Source of the DNA: Lucifuga dentata | Lineage: Eukaryota; Chordata; Actinopteri; Ophidiiformes; Bythitidae | Direction of reading: 5' to 3' | Length of the DNA stretch: 64,000 nt | NCBI GenBank assembly: GCA_014773175.1 | Contig: VXCM01002819.1 | Location: forward strand, 124,001-188,000 | In this document: piece by piece, positions 10,986-22,955 of the stretch | How the letters are laid out: each line of letters begins with the position of its first letter | How positions within the stretch are numbered: position 1 is the stretch's first letter | Notes under the pieces: generated by a model | Seen by the model: only the letters and a program-made list of their open reading frames with translations | Databases searched by the model: none | What the model was told of the DNA's origin: nothing | Program-made: the position numbers and the translations under genes

Positions 10986-12460
10986 CAAATGAGTTTAAAA
11001 GGTTGAAAATAGTCTCAGTGCAAAGTTAAAAGCAGACAGACAAAAAAGTCAGATCATCAAGAAACAGAGAGAGAGAGAGAGAGAATTATTGACCAGAGTT
11101 GCATTCAAACAAATAAACCCACTCGCTGCTCTCTCTCATGCGGAGGTTCATTCTGACTGCAAAGAAGTACTGATCTCTGCAGATGCCATGTCATCTGATT
11201 TCATCACTGCATTTGGTGACTTGATTCTAGTTGTTATAGTTCTAGTAATGATTTAACTAGTGTGTATATGTGTGTGTGTGTGAGATCATCTTTCCTTCAG
11301 TTAAAGCAGAAAACGGTAATAGTATGCGTGGTCTTATGTAATCTCCCCGCTGCAGTTGCTCAGATGTTGCCATGTATTAACCTAACAGGTACAAACTAAT
11401 GCAATCCAACACAACAACGCTGCAATAAATCCCGTTTTTTTTTTTTAGCAAATAAGCCAGTTTTGATAAACTGTCCTGGTTTCTGTAATTGAATATTCTA
11501 TATGTATAGATTTGGCTGGATTATCCATCCATCTTCACTCATAGTCAGCCAATGTTTGACCTCGGGTTCAACCAAAGTGACCCTGATCTCATCTGAGAGT
11601 CGCTTGTCTTTGCTTGTCTTCTTCGCCTTCTCATCTTCATCCTTTACATCTTCCTGTCTTCCTGTATTCCTGTATTTGCTTTCATTTGTATGCAGAACAA
11701 CTGTATGATAGCGTATTAGGGCCATGTTAGATTAACATAGTAAAAACAAGACAGGGAAAGGGAGATCATATTCTGAGGAGAAAAAAAAAAACTCAGAAAT
11801 TTGCGAGGAAAAACCTTACAAATTTCTGAATCAGAAAAATTACTGAGAAAAGTTGTGTAAAAATAGGACCTCTCCAAATTAATTTAATCAGCTTTACCAA
11901 TAAGAAATACTTGTGCTGTGTGCTTTAAAGAGAGACAGTGCCATGAACTGAGCTTTTCAGAAGAAAACATCACACTCATTTCTATGAGGCGATGACATCT
12001 TTGTGCAGCCAGCCACGATGGTGCGTCATTCAGACTCAGCTGTCTTATGTTGGTGTTCAACTTACTATCATATTTTTGCCAAAAACAAGTCAGTTTTTTT
12101 TTTTTTTAAGTTTTTTTTTCNTTTTTTTTTTTTTTTTTTTTTTTTTTTGGAATCTATTACTCATTTGAAAGCCTAAAGTCCAGAACAGTGTTGCACCTTA
12201 TTAAGTCCTGCTCAGTCATTTGGAACATGTGTGCCACCATATCTAATGAAATTAAAATCATGGCCAAAAAGTAGGAGATTCATATTGTTCAGAAGAATCA
12301 AAGGAAAAAATCCTTCAAAATATTTATACAGCTCATTCAGCTTGAAGACTTTACATCCGTGAGATTTAAATGAAGAAATAAGTTTTCAAGGTTTTTTGTG
12401 AACCTTGTATCAGTCTGTGTTAGTCACGTGTGTTTGTCATTTGCCACGTCACCGAGTTGC
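10985..12460. other. Gene-free sequence
   Basis: It contains a short GA run (11068-11083), a T homopolymer with N (12121) and AT-rich unique sequence. The opposing ORFs at 11498-11725 encode a Lys/Glu-rich string and a Ser-rich string with no recognised domain; one of them could be a remnant of an unidentified element. Confidence 0.5.
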
Positions 12461-12607
12461 CATTTTGGAGGTATAGCTGCAGTAACCGGTATAGGAAGCG
12501 GTACTGTAAACAACACGACTAAATAAGTTATTCAACTAATTTAATCGACAAACTGGAGAAGCAGAAGCAAACTGAGAGAATACCATACCAAGACAAACTC
12601 AACAAGG

Positions 12608-12738
12608 ATGCCAGGGACTGCTAAATTGTTTACTATTAACAACATCGATCCATACGACCTGTCAGCAAAAAGCTGGAGTGCTGACCCCGCATTGCTGCCT
12701 CCAACCTCCTACTTGGATATTACATGTTATTATAATAA
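12608..12738 (+). pseudogene. First exon fragment of YqaJ-type transposon protein
   Basis: The frame starting at the ATG at 12608 includes SWSADPALLPPTSYLDITCY. This resembles the conserved SWTSDxxxLPxxSYxDIxNYL start of the large YqaJ-nuclease proteins carried by some fish DNA transposons. Similarity ends near 12735, where the sequence becomes AT-rich with no further match, so the nuclease domain is absent. The assignment rests on a short motif recognised from memory. Confidence 0.5.
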
Positions 12739-12984
12739 CATGTTTGTACTTGAAAGTTGCAAAATAAACCTTACTCTGTTGTACAACATTTGGTTTCCAT
12801 ACTTAATTTGGCTATCAAAGAGTTAATGAAAAGAAAAAAAAGGTCAGGAACAACACATTTATGTTGTGTATATTATTTAAGAAAAATTTCATTTTACATA
12901 CTGTTGTATATTGTTCATGCAAGACTGGGTCAAATGCAGTTCTAACATGAACAGCAGAAAGAGAAGTGAGGAGCATGATAAAGC

Positions 12985-13560
12985 ATCATTTCTGTAAATG
13001 TCTGTCTGTAGGTGTAATGTCTGTGTGGACAGATGTAGGGACGGTGTCCAGTCTGGGTCAGTCTCCATCATCTCATATGCAGGTTGACCTGCAATGACAT
13101 GAAAAGTTTTTAGTAGCTAGCTACATAACATCAGATGAATCATTTACAGTCTTAACAAGACCAAATTAACCCGTTTCTGTTGCTCTCGCTGGGTGTTTAC
13201 TAGCGTGGCTAATCTAAAACAACGCATGGATATAACGTTAACGCTAGCGACATTAGAAGACAGAAAACCATCACATTTAATAACGTTACTTAAACAATAA
13301 AAGCTGTCTTACTTACCTTTATGTAAATGCCAACAGCAAACAAACATGAAGGGAGATATTCTGGTGAAAGTGATGTTTTTGCGTCTCACCACTGCAACCC
13401 GGGCCATCCTAATCCTCTTTGTTATATCCTCTACTTGTGGTCCATATAGCCTTTTTTCCTGGTTGGAAACCTAAAAAAGCTTGCCTCGTAGTCAAGCTTT
13501 ATACCCTTTCCATTGTGGGACTTATTATTGCAGCTTTTAAACAACACGAGCGCACAAATA
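12985..13560 (-). pseudogene. THAP-domain transposon protein, two exons, broken
   Basis: Exon 1 (about 13560 down to 13317) encodes CNNKSHNGKG, FFRFPTRK, then, after a frameshift near 13431-13433, TKRIRMARVAVVRRKNITFT and MFVCCWHLHK. This is the order of a THAP zinc finger ending in CxxH. It stops at AAAG followed by GTAAGT (13316-13311). The acceptor TCATTGCAG precedes exon 2 at 13088, which continues in phase as GQPAYEMMETDPDWTPSLHL, a segment that follows the THAP finger in related fish element proteins. The first zinc-binding Cys seems lost. The intact splice phase supports a once-spliced gene, now a pseudogene. Confidence 0.75.
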
Positions 13561-13619
13561 AAAGAAGGCGAAAACAAATAAACTGCTTTGACCGGTGACC
13601 ACAGAATACCTCCAAAATG

Positions 13620-14977
13620 ACGCTTAGACCCAAAATGCACTTTGGTTATTGCGAATGTTACATCATCTGTCAAGAACCAATTGCTCTACTTCTGAACAAA
13701 CAGGACCTAGATATGTATGTATATGTAATGAGCAGGGTATCTGATGTGTTCATTCTCCTGTATTGTAGAACTCTAATCTAATTCAGTATTATATTGCAAT
13801 TTTGTTTGTCCAATATAGGTCATGTGGATGATATTTGTCTGTTGTCTTTTCTATAGAAATATGTACTTTTTTTTTATTGTGTTAGTGTAGCATTGAGAGT
13901 AAGTTGGGGTCACATGACTAGGTTTTTAGGTCAGCTGACCACACTCTGTGATATATGAGTGGAGCCTTGTTATTCCTTCAACACTGAAAAAGATGTAAAT
14001 ATTGAAACATTTGTCTTCAGGGATTACCTGTTTGTTGCACTGTACACCTTTTGCACGTGTGGTGAGCTGAATAAATGTTTGGAAGGATTTTTTCCTTGGA
14101 TTTTTCTGAACAGTTTGTGAGTCTCCTACTTTGTGGCCACATCATTTTGAAAGCCAAAATGAGTCCAAACATCTACTCTAAAGCTTGGAGGTGCCGGTGT
14201 TGTGCCGAAACCTGCATCCCTGCCAAGAATTACGTCCGCACTTCTGCACTTCTGATATGACGTTGTACAACTGTACTTACCTGTGGTCTACTTGTAATGC
14301 TGAGGATTCGGTTTGTAACCAAACTGTTCAGATCTGTAGTGTTTGCACATGTGAAACCTGGGTTTCATGAACAAATGAACACAGGAGCTTTACTTTTTGA
14401 ACGCTGTGTCCTCTGTAGAGAATTGTATGCAGCGATCTGCAAAAAAAAAAAAGTGGAATGCACGAGTGCTGTAAGAGTGTTTCATAAGTGACTGTCACAC
14501 TCTGCCATTCATGTCCTCTGCAAAGCTTGTCATTAGGATGCCAGGATGTACGCACAGACGTAGTGAGGACTAAAAAAAAAATAAAAGATGTGATCATAAG
14601 AAAATCAATTGTATTGAATGGAGTTTTATTGAGAAAGGGCAGACAACGAAGAGGGGAAGAGAAAGTCCCTCACAGAACCCCTTCAAGGAAAACGGCACTC
14701 AGCGTCACCGCCAGCAGACAAGCCACAATGACAACAGCATGGTAAAACACCTCTAATGCACCTCTATGGCTTTTTACCCGTATAGCAGCAAGGACACACA
14801 CATGCGACACACGGTTGCATACACACACGTGCAGCAGAACACGCCGATGGGAGATGTTTGAGATTCACGTTTTTGTTTTTGCACCAAGGCAACATGCGTC
14901 AGTACAAACTCAAGGCACCCCAACGTGGATATATTTATTATTCACGCTTTTGTTTTGCACCCCAGACAACATGCTTG

Positions 14978-14980
<3 letters not shown>
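13620..14980. other. Gene-free sequence
   Basis: No exon is supported. Overlapping ORFs at 14075-14745 have no recognisable domain and conflict with one another. The 13900-14100 segment has the texture of an old interspersed repeat but no clear ends. Confidence 0.5.

Positions 14981-15013
<33 letters not shown>
14981..15013. repeat. (GA)n microsatellite
   Basis: About 16 GA units. Confidence 0.95.
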
Positions 15014-15016
<3 letters not shown>

Positions 15017-15079
15017 ATAACAGTGATAAGTCTTGTCAGAGGAGAGGAGAAGGGCTGAGTGACATACGATTGGTCTCCC

Positions 15080-15190
15080 AGTCGTGAAATATGCATGGCT
15101 TTTTCAGCAGCCAGAGGAGAGGAGAGGAGTTAATTTAGGCCTCTCGCTATGCTCGGGGTAATTAAAAGAGATGATCGATAGTTTCCCCCC
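15080..15190. promoter_or_regulatory. Candidate conserved non-coding block
   Basis: Complex sequence with AATATGCATGGC, GAGTTAATTTAGGC, GGTAATTAAAAG and ATCGAT words, next to simple repeats. It fits a homeodomain-rich enhancer texture only. Conservation is untested. Confidence 0.2.
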
Positions 15191-16629
15191 CGTGACTGAT
15201 AACAGCCGCCACCCACTGACACACACTCACACACACAAAGTCACAAGCAAACATACAACCACTTAAACCCACAGGCACTGACAATACAAGACAAATGTAA
15301 CAAGGATGCGCCGCGCGCATGACATTTCATGCACACACTTATACATGCGCACATGCATACACAATGACACACAGGCACAATCCTGGAAACACACAAACAA
15401 GGGAAAGCAAGCAAGCAGAGGATGTGGGCACAAACAATGGTGGTTTATTCAAGGAATATGCCAACCTCTTCACGATAAATAGGCTTTTAACAAGCTACTT
15501 TAAAAAAAAGTGTAGTTTGAATAAAGGAATTTATTTCAATGTATTTGGTCATTAGATATTTAATAACCACCTAATTTCAATATGAGATATCCACTACTTT
15601 GTCTGATTTTCTATTGTGTTAAGTTGTGTTTTATCTAAGCTCTCAACTGACACCTGCTCTTAAAACATAATGGCTGCCATGAAAGAAAAAGCACTTTGAG
15701 TTACTAAAAAAAATGTGATTCATCTTATATTTTTATACTGAACAAAGAAATGTGCAACATCACAACAAAACAATGGATTTGAAGTTGCAATCTATCTCCA
15801 AATAAAAAAAACAAAACTCTCAGAATCACTGTCAGACACGAACAATTTAACAGCAAGATATGTCAGAGTGGATCCATCTTGAGTGTGGATGTATGGACAT
15901 AATGGGACATTTTTGTCCAGTTTCACTTGCAATTGTTTCACTTCTGCTTCACGCAAAAATCTTAAAAAGTCCATTTTGAAATGTTGCCGGTGCTCCAGGT
16001 TGTTGATTTGTATTCTGTACCCCGATAACAAGGCAGAGAAGAAGCGAGCTCGGTTCCATAAACAGGCACTCTGTCATCAATATTGTAAAGGAATCCATAC
16101 TGCAGGACTAGAAGACTAATTAGAGCCGGCTCTAAATTATTTAACTCCCTCTGATTTTATTGATTTGTCAGTTCAGAGCTGCGACTCAGAGCTGTAAAAT
16201 TGACTCTGCTGAAAGAGACATGCTCGTCTGCTGCTTTATGGCTGTCAGCACATGGACCCAACAGACAGTGATGTACTAATACAGTTACTTCACACACGCA
16301 AACACACGGAAACCTGACCAGAAAAAAAAACAAAAAAAAACACAAATGCATGAACACATACGTATTTTCATAAGCGCGGATGCTAATGAAGCTACCATCA
16401 AACTGCAGCATTAACCACTGCCGACTAATTAACAGCGCCGCAATTAAACACTCCCGTGCGCGAGACTGCCTGCAAACCCTCGAACACACCCAAAACATAA
16501 AAAAATTAAATAAAATAAAATAAATAAAATACACACACAGTACAATGAGACCCATTCAAACAAGCAAACACATTTAGGTTCAAACACACACACATACACA
16601 CACAATTAAACTCAGAAACTAATTACGTA

Positions 16630-17045
16630 GCTCTCTCAATTAACACAGATCTCCATGTTGAGTGCATGGAGCCCCAGGGATCCAGTTAGCCACCTGTTAC
16701 TAATATCTCAACTCAAGCATGATAACATCAATGCACACGCATGCACGCACATGCACACACCTTGATGCTAGCCTTCAGTCCAACGCACACACAGCAATAA
16801 ACACTTGTGCAGTTGGAATAGGCTGTCTTGTGCAGATGTTTACTAATTTAGTTAAATGCCTAATTGGTTAATTGCAGAGGGATTATGTTCAGATGACTGG
16901 GAATCAATTGACCGGTCGCACACATTAGCACATATGATTGACGGAAGAGAGGAAATGATCTCATAGGCTGTGACGCAAATCACGGAGCGGCAATTAACCA
17001 ATCAGGAGAGACATCGTTGATCTTTCAGCTTGGTGGTAATAACAT
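16630..17045. promoter_or_regulatory. Candidate conserved non-coding block
   Basis: About 400 bases contain repeated AATTA-type words (CTAATTGGTTAATTGCAG, GCAATTAACCAATCAG), an inverted CCAAT-like word and TGATTGACGG, mostly free of repeats apart from a CA-rich patch near 16735-16790. The block at 16370-16460 has similar texture (GACTAATTAACAGCGC, GCAATTAAAC). Without comparison this remains a suggestion. Confidence 0.25.
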
Positions 17046-17789
17046 GTTATGAATGCAACACCATTATCCAAGGGTGGATATGGAGTTTTTTTTTTGTTTG
17101 TTTTTTTTAATATTTTGATGATGCATATATCAGATATTGTGTTTTAATTTTTAGAATTTTTGCTTGTCCAACTTCAATCGCAAGAGTCTTCATTTAGTAT
17201 GAAAAGGGAAGAAGAGAAAAAGAAAATCGGTTTTAGTGATACTATTTCTAATCATTGACGTGATTTGTTATTTCTCCTCACACCTTCACACTAGCCTACA
17301 CACCTGATGCCCTGGAAGTGTGTGGGTGTAGTGCTCAATAAAGGTCATAAGTTTGAGGGTTCAAAGGTCAAAGAGTGAGAACTGTTGTGTCTACCAAATA
17401 CACAGGCTCCAGCTGTGCTCTGCTTTATGAGGAAAAGAAGGAAAAAAGCTCAGAAAGTTAGAAAATGCAACCATATAGACTAGAGCTGGATCATATTATA
17501 TAAGTCATGATAATAGTGGTATAATTTTTCTGTGATTAAAAATGTGTCGTATCATGATATTGATGATATGGTGGCGTGATGAGGTGTTGATGCATTTTCA
17601 TAAGGAAGAAGAAACATATCAAGTATGCTCAGAAGGAGCTGGTCAACACCTGACAACTATAGTTTGAAAATGGTCAGGCTACAAGGCTAACTGGCTAACA
17701 GCTAAAGGTGGAAACAACCTTATTTCTCCACTTGAAGCAGAAACCTCGGGTCAATACGAAGAACGTCACAATTTATTTGAGGAGGCAAG

Positions 17790-19621
17790 TGTAACCGGGC
17801 TCAGATCTAACGCAACACGTTAGACACTGGGTAGTACAGAAGCATATCTTAACAGCCAAATCAGTAATCACATGGACCAATGTATCAGAGGATCTAGGTT
17901 TCTGTTCACAGGAGAAAGGAGTATTAGGCAGTAATCATTAAGTAGCAAGAGTAAGAAGACACGCAGACCGACTGGTAAGTTTAATAGCTGATTGTATTGG
18001 TCATATGTGAGAATAAGAAAAAAAAACATAAAATAAACATAGCCGTATATAATGTATTGTTTCCCTTCTTTTCCTCTTTAACTAGTCTATGAACTTCACA
18101 CTTTTTAACCTCAATATCAAAATAGGTTTTTAACTCAATGCAGCAAAATACTTTTTAAACTCAGTGCAACAAAATGCTGTTTAAAGGAACAGTATCTAAA
18201 CCCAAATGTCAAAATGAACACACAGATCAAAATATAACTTATACACCATACAAGTTATTTAAACGATGAACAGTCAATTCTGTATTGTCCTTTTATCAGT
18301 CCAGTGGAAGGAATGAAAATATACTGTCCATGCAATGTATCCTTCAGTGTTCTGGCAACAATCAGTCCTACCAGTACTGATGATGAAAGCAACAGTTCAG
18401 ATCTCTCAGGATTGTCTCATCAATTAGCTTGGCTCGCCACAACTGCTGAACTCTACCACCACGGTTGCAGCACAGAGAGGCAGCAGAAGAAATCCACTCC
18501 GATGTCGAATCCACATCAAAACACACAGGAAGGACAAAAGAAAAGACCCGGCCTGAATAGGCCAAAAAGAGGATTACATCACTTCCCATGAATATAGTCA
18601 TGAATATAACCTGTTCTATGTGATCCCACTCTTTCTATACCTCATTACTCTTCATTAAATCAACTGTACACATAACTAATAGTCAGGAATAATCATCAGA
18701 ACATACATGTTTCAGATTTCAATGTATGAATTAGTTGCTCCGACCATCAATTTAATCATCGCCTTTCATTTTCTCACAAGGCGCTCACTAAATACACACA
18801 GGCAGGGTGTCAAATTACAACGCGCTTTTTTTTTCACGCGCCATGTTCAGAAACGACAGAACCATAAACTTGAAATGGTGGAAAAGCTAATGAACAATAC
18901 ACACAGAATTCCAGTCTGCGACCGCTAACCGCGACCAATTAACAGCTAACACAGGTCGGATTCAACTAATTCACTCACAAAAACACACAGTAGATGGAAA
19001 TACACAGTAAATATTCGGTAATATTCACTCACCAGAAAACTTCAGTCTTAAGCATACACTCCTAGTTTGAAAGGAATCGGCTCACACGTACTCCTGATAT
19101 CCGTCTTCTCTCTCTTTTTTTTTTTCCAAATCCCACTGTGCGGAAATTTTAGATCGACAAACCACAAAAACAGGAACCGAAATCTTTGGAAAATCTCGAG
19201 AGCAATCCAATGCATGTCTTACTCCGTCCTACTCGTAGCAGAAAGAAAAAAAAACTACACTTGGGAATGCTAGATAGCGCTAGCTCACGCAGCAAGCAGG
19301 GCTCTGATTGGATGGGGAAATCCAGTATACCAGCATATCAAAATAAAACTACCAATTTCTGAATTACTCATTTGTACTGTCACATTAAACTTAGACATAT
19401 ATTTAAAAGTAAACACAATCACCTCACATGAAATAACTGCAATATTTCTATATTAAAGATCTACATTCCTTCTTCACATTTCATGTACACCACAGTGCAC
19501 AATCACGCCCGTAGCAATCTCCCAATTCACTTACTTCATGGAAAACATCAATCTGTCAACAACAGCAATTTAACTCACTTTACTGCGGCTTCTTAGTTAA
19601 GCCCTAGTAACACGGGTTACA
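17790..19621. mobile_element. Probable solo LTR or LTR-like element, 1.8 kb
   Basis: The stretch begins TGTAACCGGG and ends CACGGGTTACA, so both ends carry the TG..CA signature inside a short inverted repeat. CAAG occurs directly outside each end (17786-17789 and 19622-19625), fitting a 4-bp target duplication. The two ORFs of 95 and 73 codons inside are without recognisable domains. There is no reverse transcriptase. The length is large for an LTR, so a TIR DNA element with TGTAACC termini is an alternative. The surrounding DNA on both sides contains ATCATGATAT words and may be an older hAT-like host element. Confidence 0.45.
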
Positions 19622-19625
19622 CAAG

Positions 19626-20356
19626 CCAATCTGATTTATGATGCAAAACAAATGAGTGATGCTGACTCAGCCAAGCGTAGCTGGAGCGTTAGCTAGCTGT
19701 AGTCCTTGTGATGTTAACGGCTAACAATGGAGTGAAATTAGCGACTCCTGAACGACAGTGACTTTTTATACTCGCTAAGGATATGTCAGTCCAAACAGTG
19801 GAAAAATAAGCTTTTAGAGACTTAAAAAAAGCTCAATCTAAGATGCAACATCCCAACAAGGAAATATTTTTGCAACATCCCGAAAAGCAACTATTTTTCA
19901 TAATGGCTGTAACGCCAATATATTAATTGAAATAAAACTTCGTTCAGTTTTGCATTTTTCATATCATCATGAATATTGTTGTGGCAAAACACCTTGAGAT
20001 ATCATGATATTATTTTATTTTAGATCTCCTTGCACGACTTCTCTCAAACAGATCATCCATTTAGCTTTTCTCGTGCATGTGCAGCTAACACGTTTTGGCA
20101 CGGAAAATGTCTGAGGCATCACAGAATCTAGGAGGATGTTGACCTTGTTGTTTCTGAACATTTTTGCCAACATTTTAAACTTTCCAGCACTCATGTTTAC
20201 GTGTATGGTAGCCAGCGAACTGATCCGCAGAAGTCACGAAATTCTTAAATGACGCAGTGACCAAAGCTACTGACAAATTCACCAGCCAACACAACAACAG
20301 ATGCTTCACGTCTGAGGGAATAGCAGTCAATCCATCACTCTCCAATCATTTATCAA

Positions 20357-20359
<3 letters not shown>
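19626..20359. other. Gene-free sequence
   Basis: AT-rich unique or old-repeat sequence. No gene evidence is visible. Confidence 0.55.
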
Positions 20360-20411
<52 letters not shown>

Positions 20412-20513
20412 CTTGCCCTCACTCTCTCTCACTCGCTCTCTCATCATTTATCAAAACCTACAAACCAAAAGAAAACCAGCGGACCCTGAGGAACACCTGG
20501 CCTACAGCCACAG

Positions 20514-20570
<57 letters not shown>

Positions 20571-20689
20571 CAAAGCCATAGAAAAACACCCAACAACAAA
20601 AGAATTTCATTTCTAACCCCAGTGTCAATCAGCAGCAAAGCAATGTGACTATTTTTCATGGAGATGAAACTGTGGCAGCTGTGCAGATG

Positions 20690-20734
<45 letters not shown>

Positions 20735-20802
20735 AGAGCTGACTGGACACTAGAGGTGGTTAGAGGCCACTCCCTCATTGAGCAAGAGCCAGACTGTGAC
20801 TG

Positions 20803-20849
<47 letters not shown>

Positions 20850-20859
20850 ATTCCAACAG

Positions 20860-20910
<51 letters not shown>

Positions 20911-20911
20911 T
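20360..20911. repeat. Cluster of five microsatellites
   Basis: (TC)n 20360-20403, (CA)n 20517-20568, (TG)n 20693-20733, (CT)n 20811-20845 and (TTTC)n 20860-20911, separated by short unique spacers. All ORFs here are Ser/Leu, His/Thr or Cys/Val repeats. Confidence 0.95.
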
Positions 20912-21527
20912 GTCTCTTTTGTGATTCCTCTTCTTACACCTCTTGCTATCCTCTCGTCACACTGTGACCTCACTGTTTCTGCTGTGGTTTTTAGGTACAT
21001 TCTGTCCATCCTTTTCTTCTCCTCCATCTGTCTGAGAAACAAAGCTGCTGCCATACTGGATGGAATGGTCTCAACCAAGCTGAATTGATGTAAAGAAAAC
21101 TTGAAAATAAATGACAAGTAGGTGTGTGTTTGTTACCTTTCATCTTTGTTTCTAATAAGTTAAAGATTCAAAACTAACTCAGAAGTTCCAGAAAGTGTTG
21201 CCAGTAAATCCTAGAAAGTCACATTTCTTTCTGTTTCTATATAGTATTAATATAAGGGCTTCATCTGCTACACAAAACATTTATATATAATTAAAACCAT
21301 TCTGATTTATGTTTCTTACAAATTCTTCCCTGATTACATTCATTTTTTTTTTTTTTANAAAAAAAAAAAAAACAGGACATTTCTGCTTCAGGTGGTGAAA
21401 CAACTTTGTCGTGTCCTCAACTTTGACAGAGGTAACTCCCTTTTTAAGAATTAATTCATCAGACGCTAATCTGCGACTTCTCGGTGTGCTTTTTTTTTTT
21501 CTTTTTTTTCTTGTGAATGAAGTAAAA
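20912..21527. other. Gene-free sequence
   Basis: AT-rich sequence with T/A homopolymers around N 21358. No exon is seen. Confidence 0.55.
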
Positions 21528-21741
21528 ATTCATCATGTTCATGTTTCAGGTCTCTACAATTTCATTTTTAGAGGGTACTGGAATGAACTTAAACAAATTT
21601 ATGTCTAGAAGGTATAAAACAAATTCAAAAATTTACCTTGCAGTTGTATATTTTGGGACATGGTTGCCAGTAACATAACATGTATGATGGTTGTATATAT
21701 TGGCTTTAAATGTGCAAAATGGCTGGTATTGTTCTTTAACC
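21528..21741 (-). mobile_element. TTAA-flanked TIR element, copy 2, left-arm fragment
   Basis: It contains GGTCTCTACAA, GGTACTGGAATGAACTTAAA, CTAGAAGGTA, TTGCCAGTAACATAACATGT and the terminus GGTATTGTTCTTTAA. This is the left arm on the minus strand. The other arm is absent. Confidence 0.75.
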
Positions 21742-21789
21742 TTGGTTTTGTTTGGGGCTTTAACTTTTGTGTATCTGTGAAGCAATTAC

Positions 21790-22389
21790 ACTTTCTCTAA
21801 AGACTCTGTTTTCGTGAGACCCTCATTTCCAGAGACCTGAAATAGGAATCCAACTTTGACTCCATTGTCAAAAAAGGCCAGCAGAGGCTGTACTTCCTGC
21901 AGCAGCTTAAAAAACTCAATCTGTCACAGGCCATCATGGTCCATTTCTGCACCACCATCACTGAATCCATCCTCGCGTGCTCCACCACAGTCTGGTCAGG
22001 CTGCAGCTGAGAGGACAACCGACTGCACCATCACCCCCACAAACTATTCACCTCCAGGACCAGGAAGCCAGCGGAGAAGATCATGTCCGACCCTTCTCAT
22101 CCCGGCCGCAGTCTCTTCGAGCTTCTCCCGTCTGGGAGGCAACTCTGGTCTGTAGCTATCAAAAAAAAAATTCAGGCACATTCACAGCTTCTTCTCAATG
22201 TGGTTACACGACTATCTAGGAAAAGCTCTGGACGTTAAAAACTGTCACCAGCACTGTGCACGATTACAGCTGCTGCTTATCTTGTGCAATAAGACAGAAC
22301 AAGGACATGTGTTCACATTGCTATTTTTTTAGTTTATATCTACTTGTACAATGTATTTACTCATACTGTATGTTGTATATTGTATATAC
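21790..22389 (+). mobile_element. 5'-truncated LINE (L2/CR1/Rex1 group), 3' end
   Basis: One frame reads ISRDLK, a stop in place of Trp, then FDSIVKKGQQRLYFLQQLKK and ITESILACSTTVWSG. This is the segment just after the catalytic core in jockey-superfamily LINE reverse transcriptases. After a deletion, another frame reads DPSHPGRSLFELLPSGRQLW, the C-terminal motif of the same proteins. A 3' UTR-like stretch follows (22160-22389). The copy is dead: stops, frameshifts and missing sequence. Its right edge meets the broken Tc1 copy at about 22389. Confidence 0.8.
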
Positions 22390-22955
22390 CAATTTTGGTG
22401 AGCCCGTGCGAATTGTAGCCTCAGTTTCCTGTTCTTAGCTGACAGGAGTGGCACCCGGTGTGGTCTTCTGCTGCTGTAGCCCATCTGCTTCAAGGTTCGA
22501 TGTGTTGTGCGTTCAGAGATGGTCTTCTGCATACCTTGGTTGTAACGAGTGGTTATTTGAGTTACTGTTGCCTTTCTATCATCTCAAACCAGTCTGACCG
22601 TTCTCCTCTGACCTCTGGCATCAACAAGGCATTTTCACCCAGAGAACTGCCGCTCACTGGATATTTTCTCTTTTTCAGACCATTCTCTGTAAACCCTAGA
22701 GATGGTTGTGCGTGAAAATCCCAGTAGATCAGCAGTTTCTGCAATACTCAGACCAGCCTCTGCACCAACAACCATGCCATGTTCAAAGTCACTTAAATCA
22801 CCTTTCTTCTCCATTCTGATGCTGGGTTTGAACTTCAGCAGGTCATCGTGTCTACATGCCTAAATGCACTGAGTTGCTGCCATGTGATTGGCTGACTAGA
22901 TATTTGCATTAAAGAGCAGTTGAACAGGTGTATCTAATAAAGTAGCTGGTGAGTG
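22390..22955 (-). mobile_element. Tc1-like transposon, truncated N-terminal half
   Basis: Read on the minus strand, it starts at a Tc1-like terminus (CACTCACCAGCTACTTTATT) next to a TA. It encodes EKKGDLSDFEHGMVVGA, LGFSRTTISRVYREWSEKEK, TISERTTHRTLKQMGYSSRR and LQFARAHQNW, covering the paired-type DNA-binding half of a fish Tc1-like transposase. In-frame TGA stops occur after SSERQFSG and within RTVRLV..DDRK. Similarity stops abruptly at 22390, so the catalytic DDE region and the other terminus are missing. Confidence 0.9.

Larger units (their letters stand above)
12461..13619. mobile_element. Deletion derivative of a THAP/YqaJ-type DNA transposon (ISL2EU-like)
   Basis: CATTTTGGAGGTAT at 12461 with ACCGGT about 25 bases further in mirrors ACCGGT...ATACCTCCAAAATG ending at 13619, giving inverted termini of about 35 bp. 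Just inside the left end is a plus-strand exon of YqaJ-type character. Inside the right end is a minus-strand THAP exon pair. Both face inward. The remaining parts of both genes are missing, so this looks like an internally deleted copy of a two-gene element. ISL2EU or a related superfamily is the best inference. The outermost bases may lie slightly beyond the limits given. Confidence 0.65.
15014..17789. other. Gene-free sequence with candidate regulatory blocks
   Basis: It holds CA-rich stretches (15220-15400, 16530-16610, 16735-16790) and blocks of complex sequence with many TAATTA/CAATTA words. No coding evidence: the 132-codon minus ORF at 16157-16555 is Phe/Cys-rich with no domain. Confidence 0.5.
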
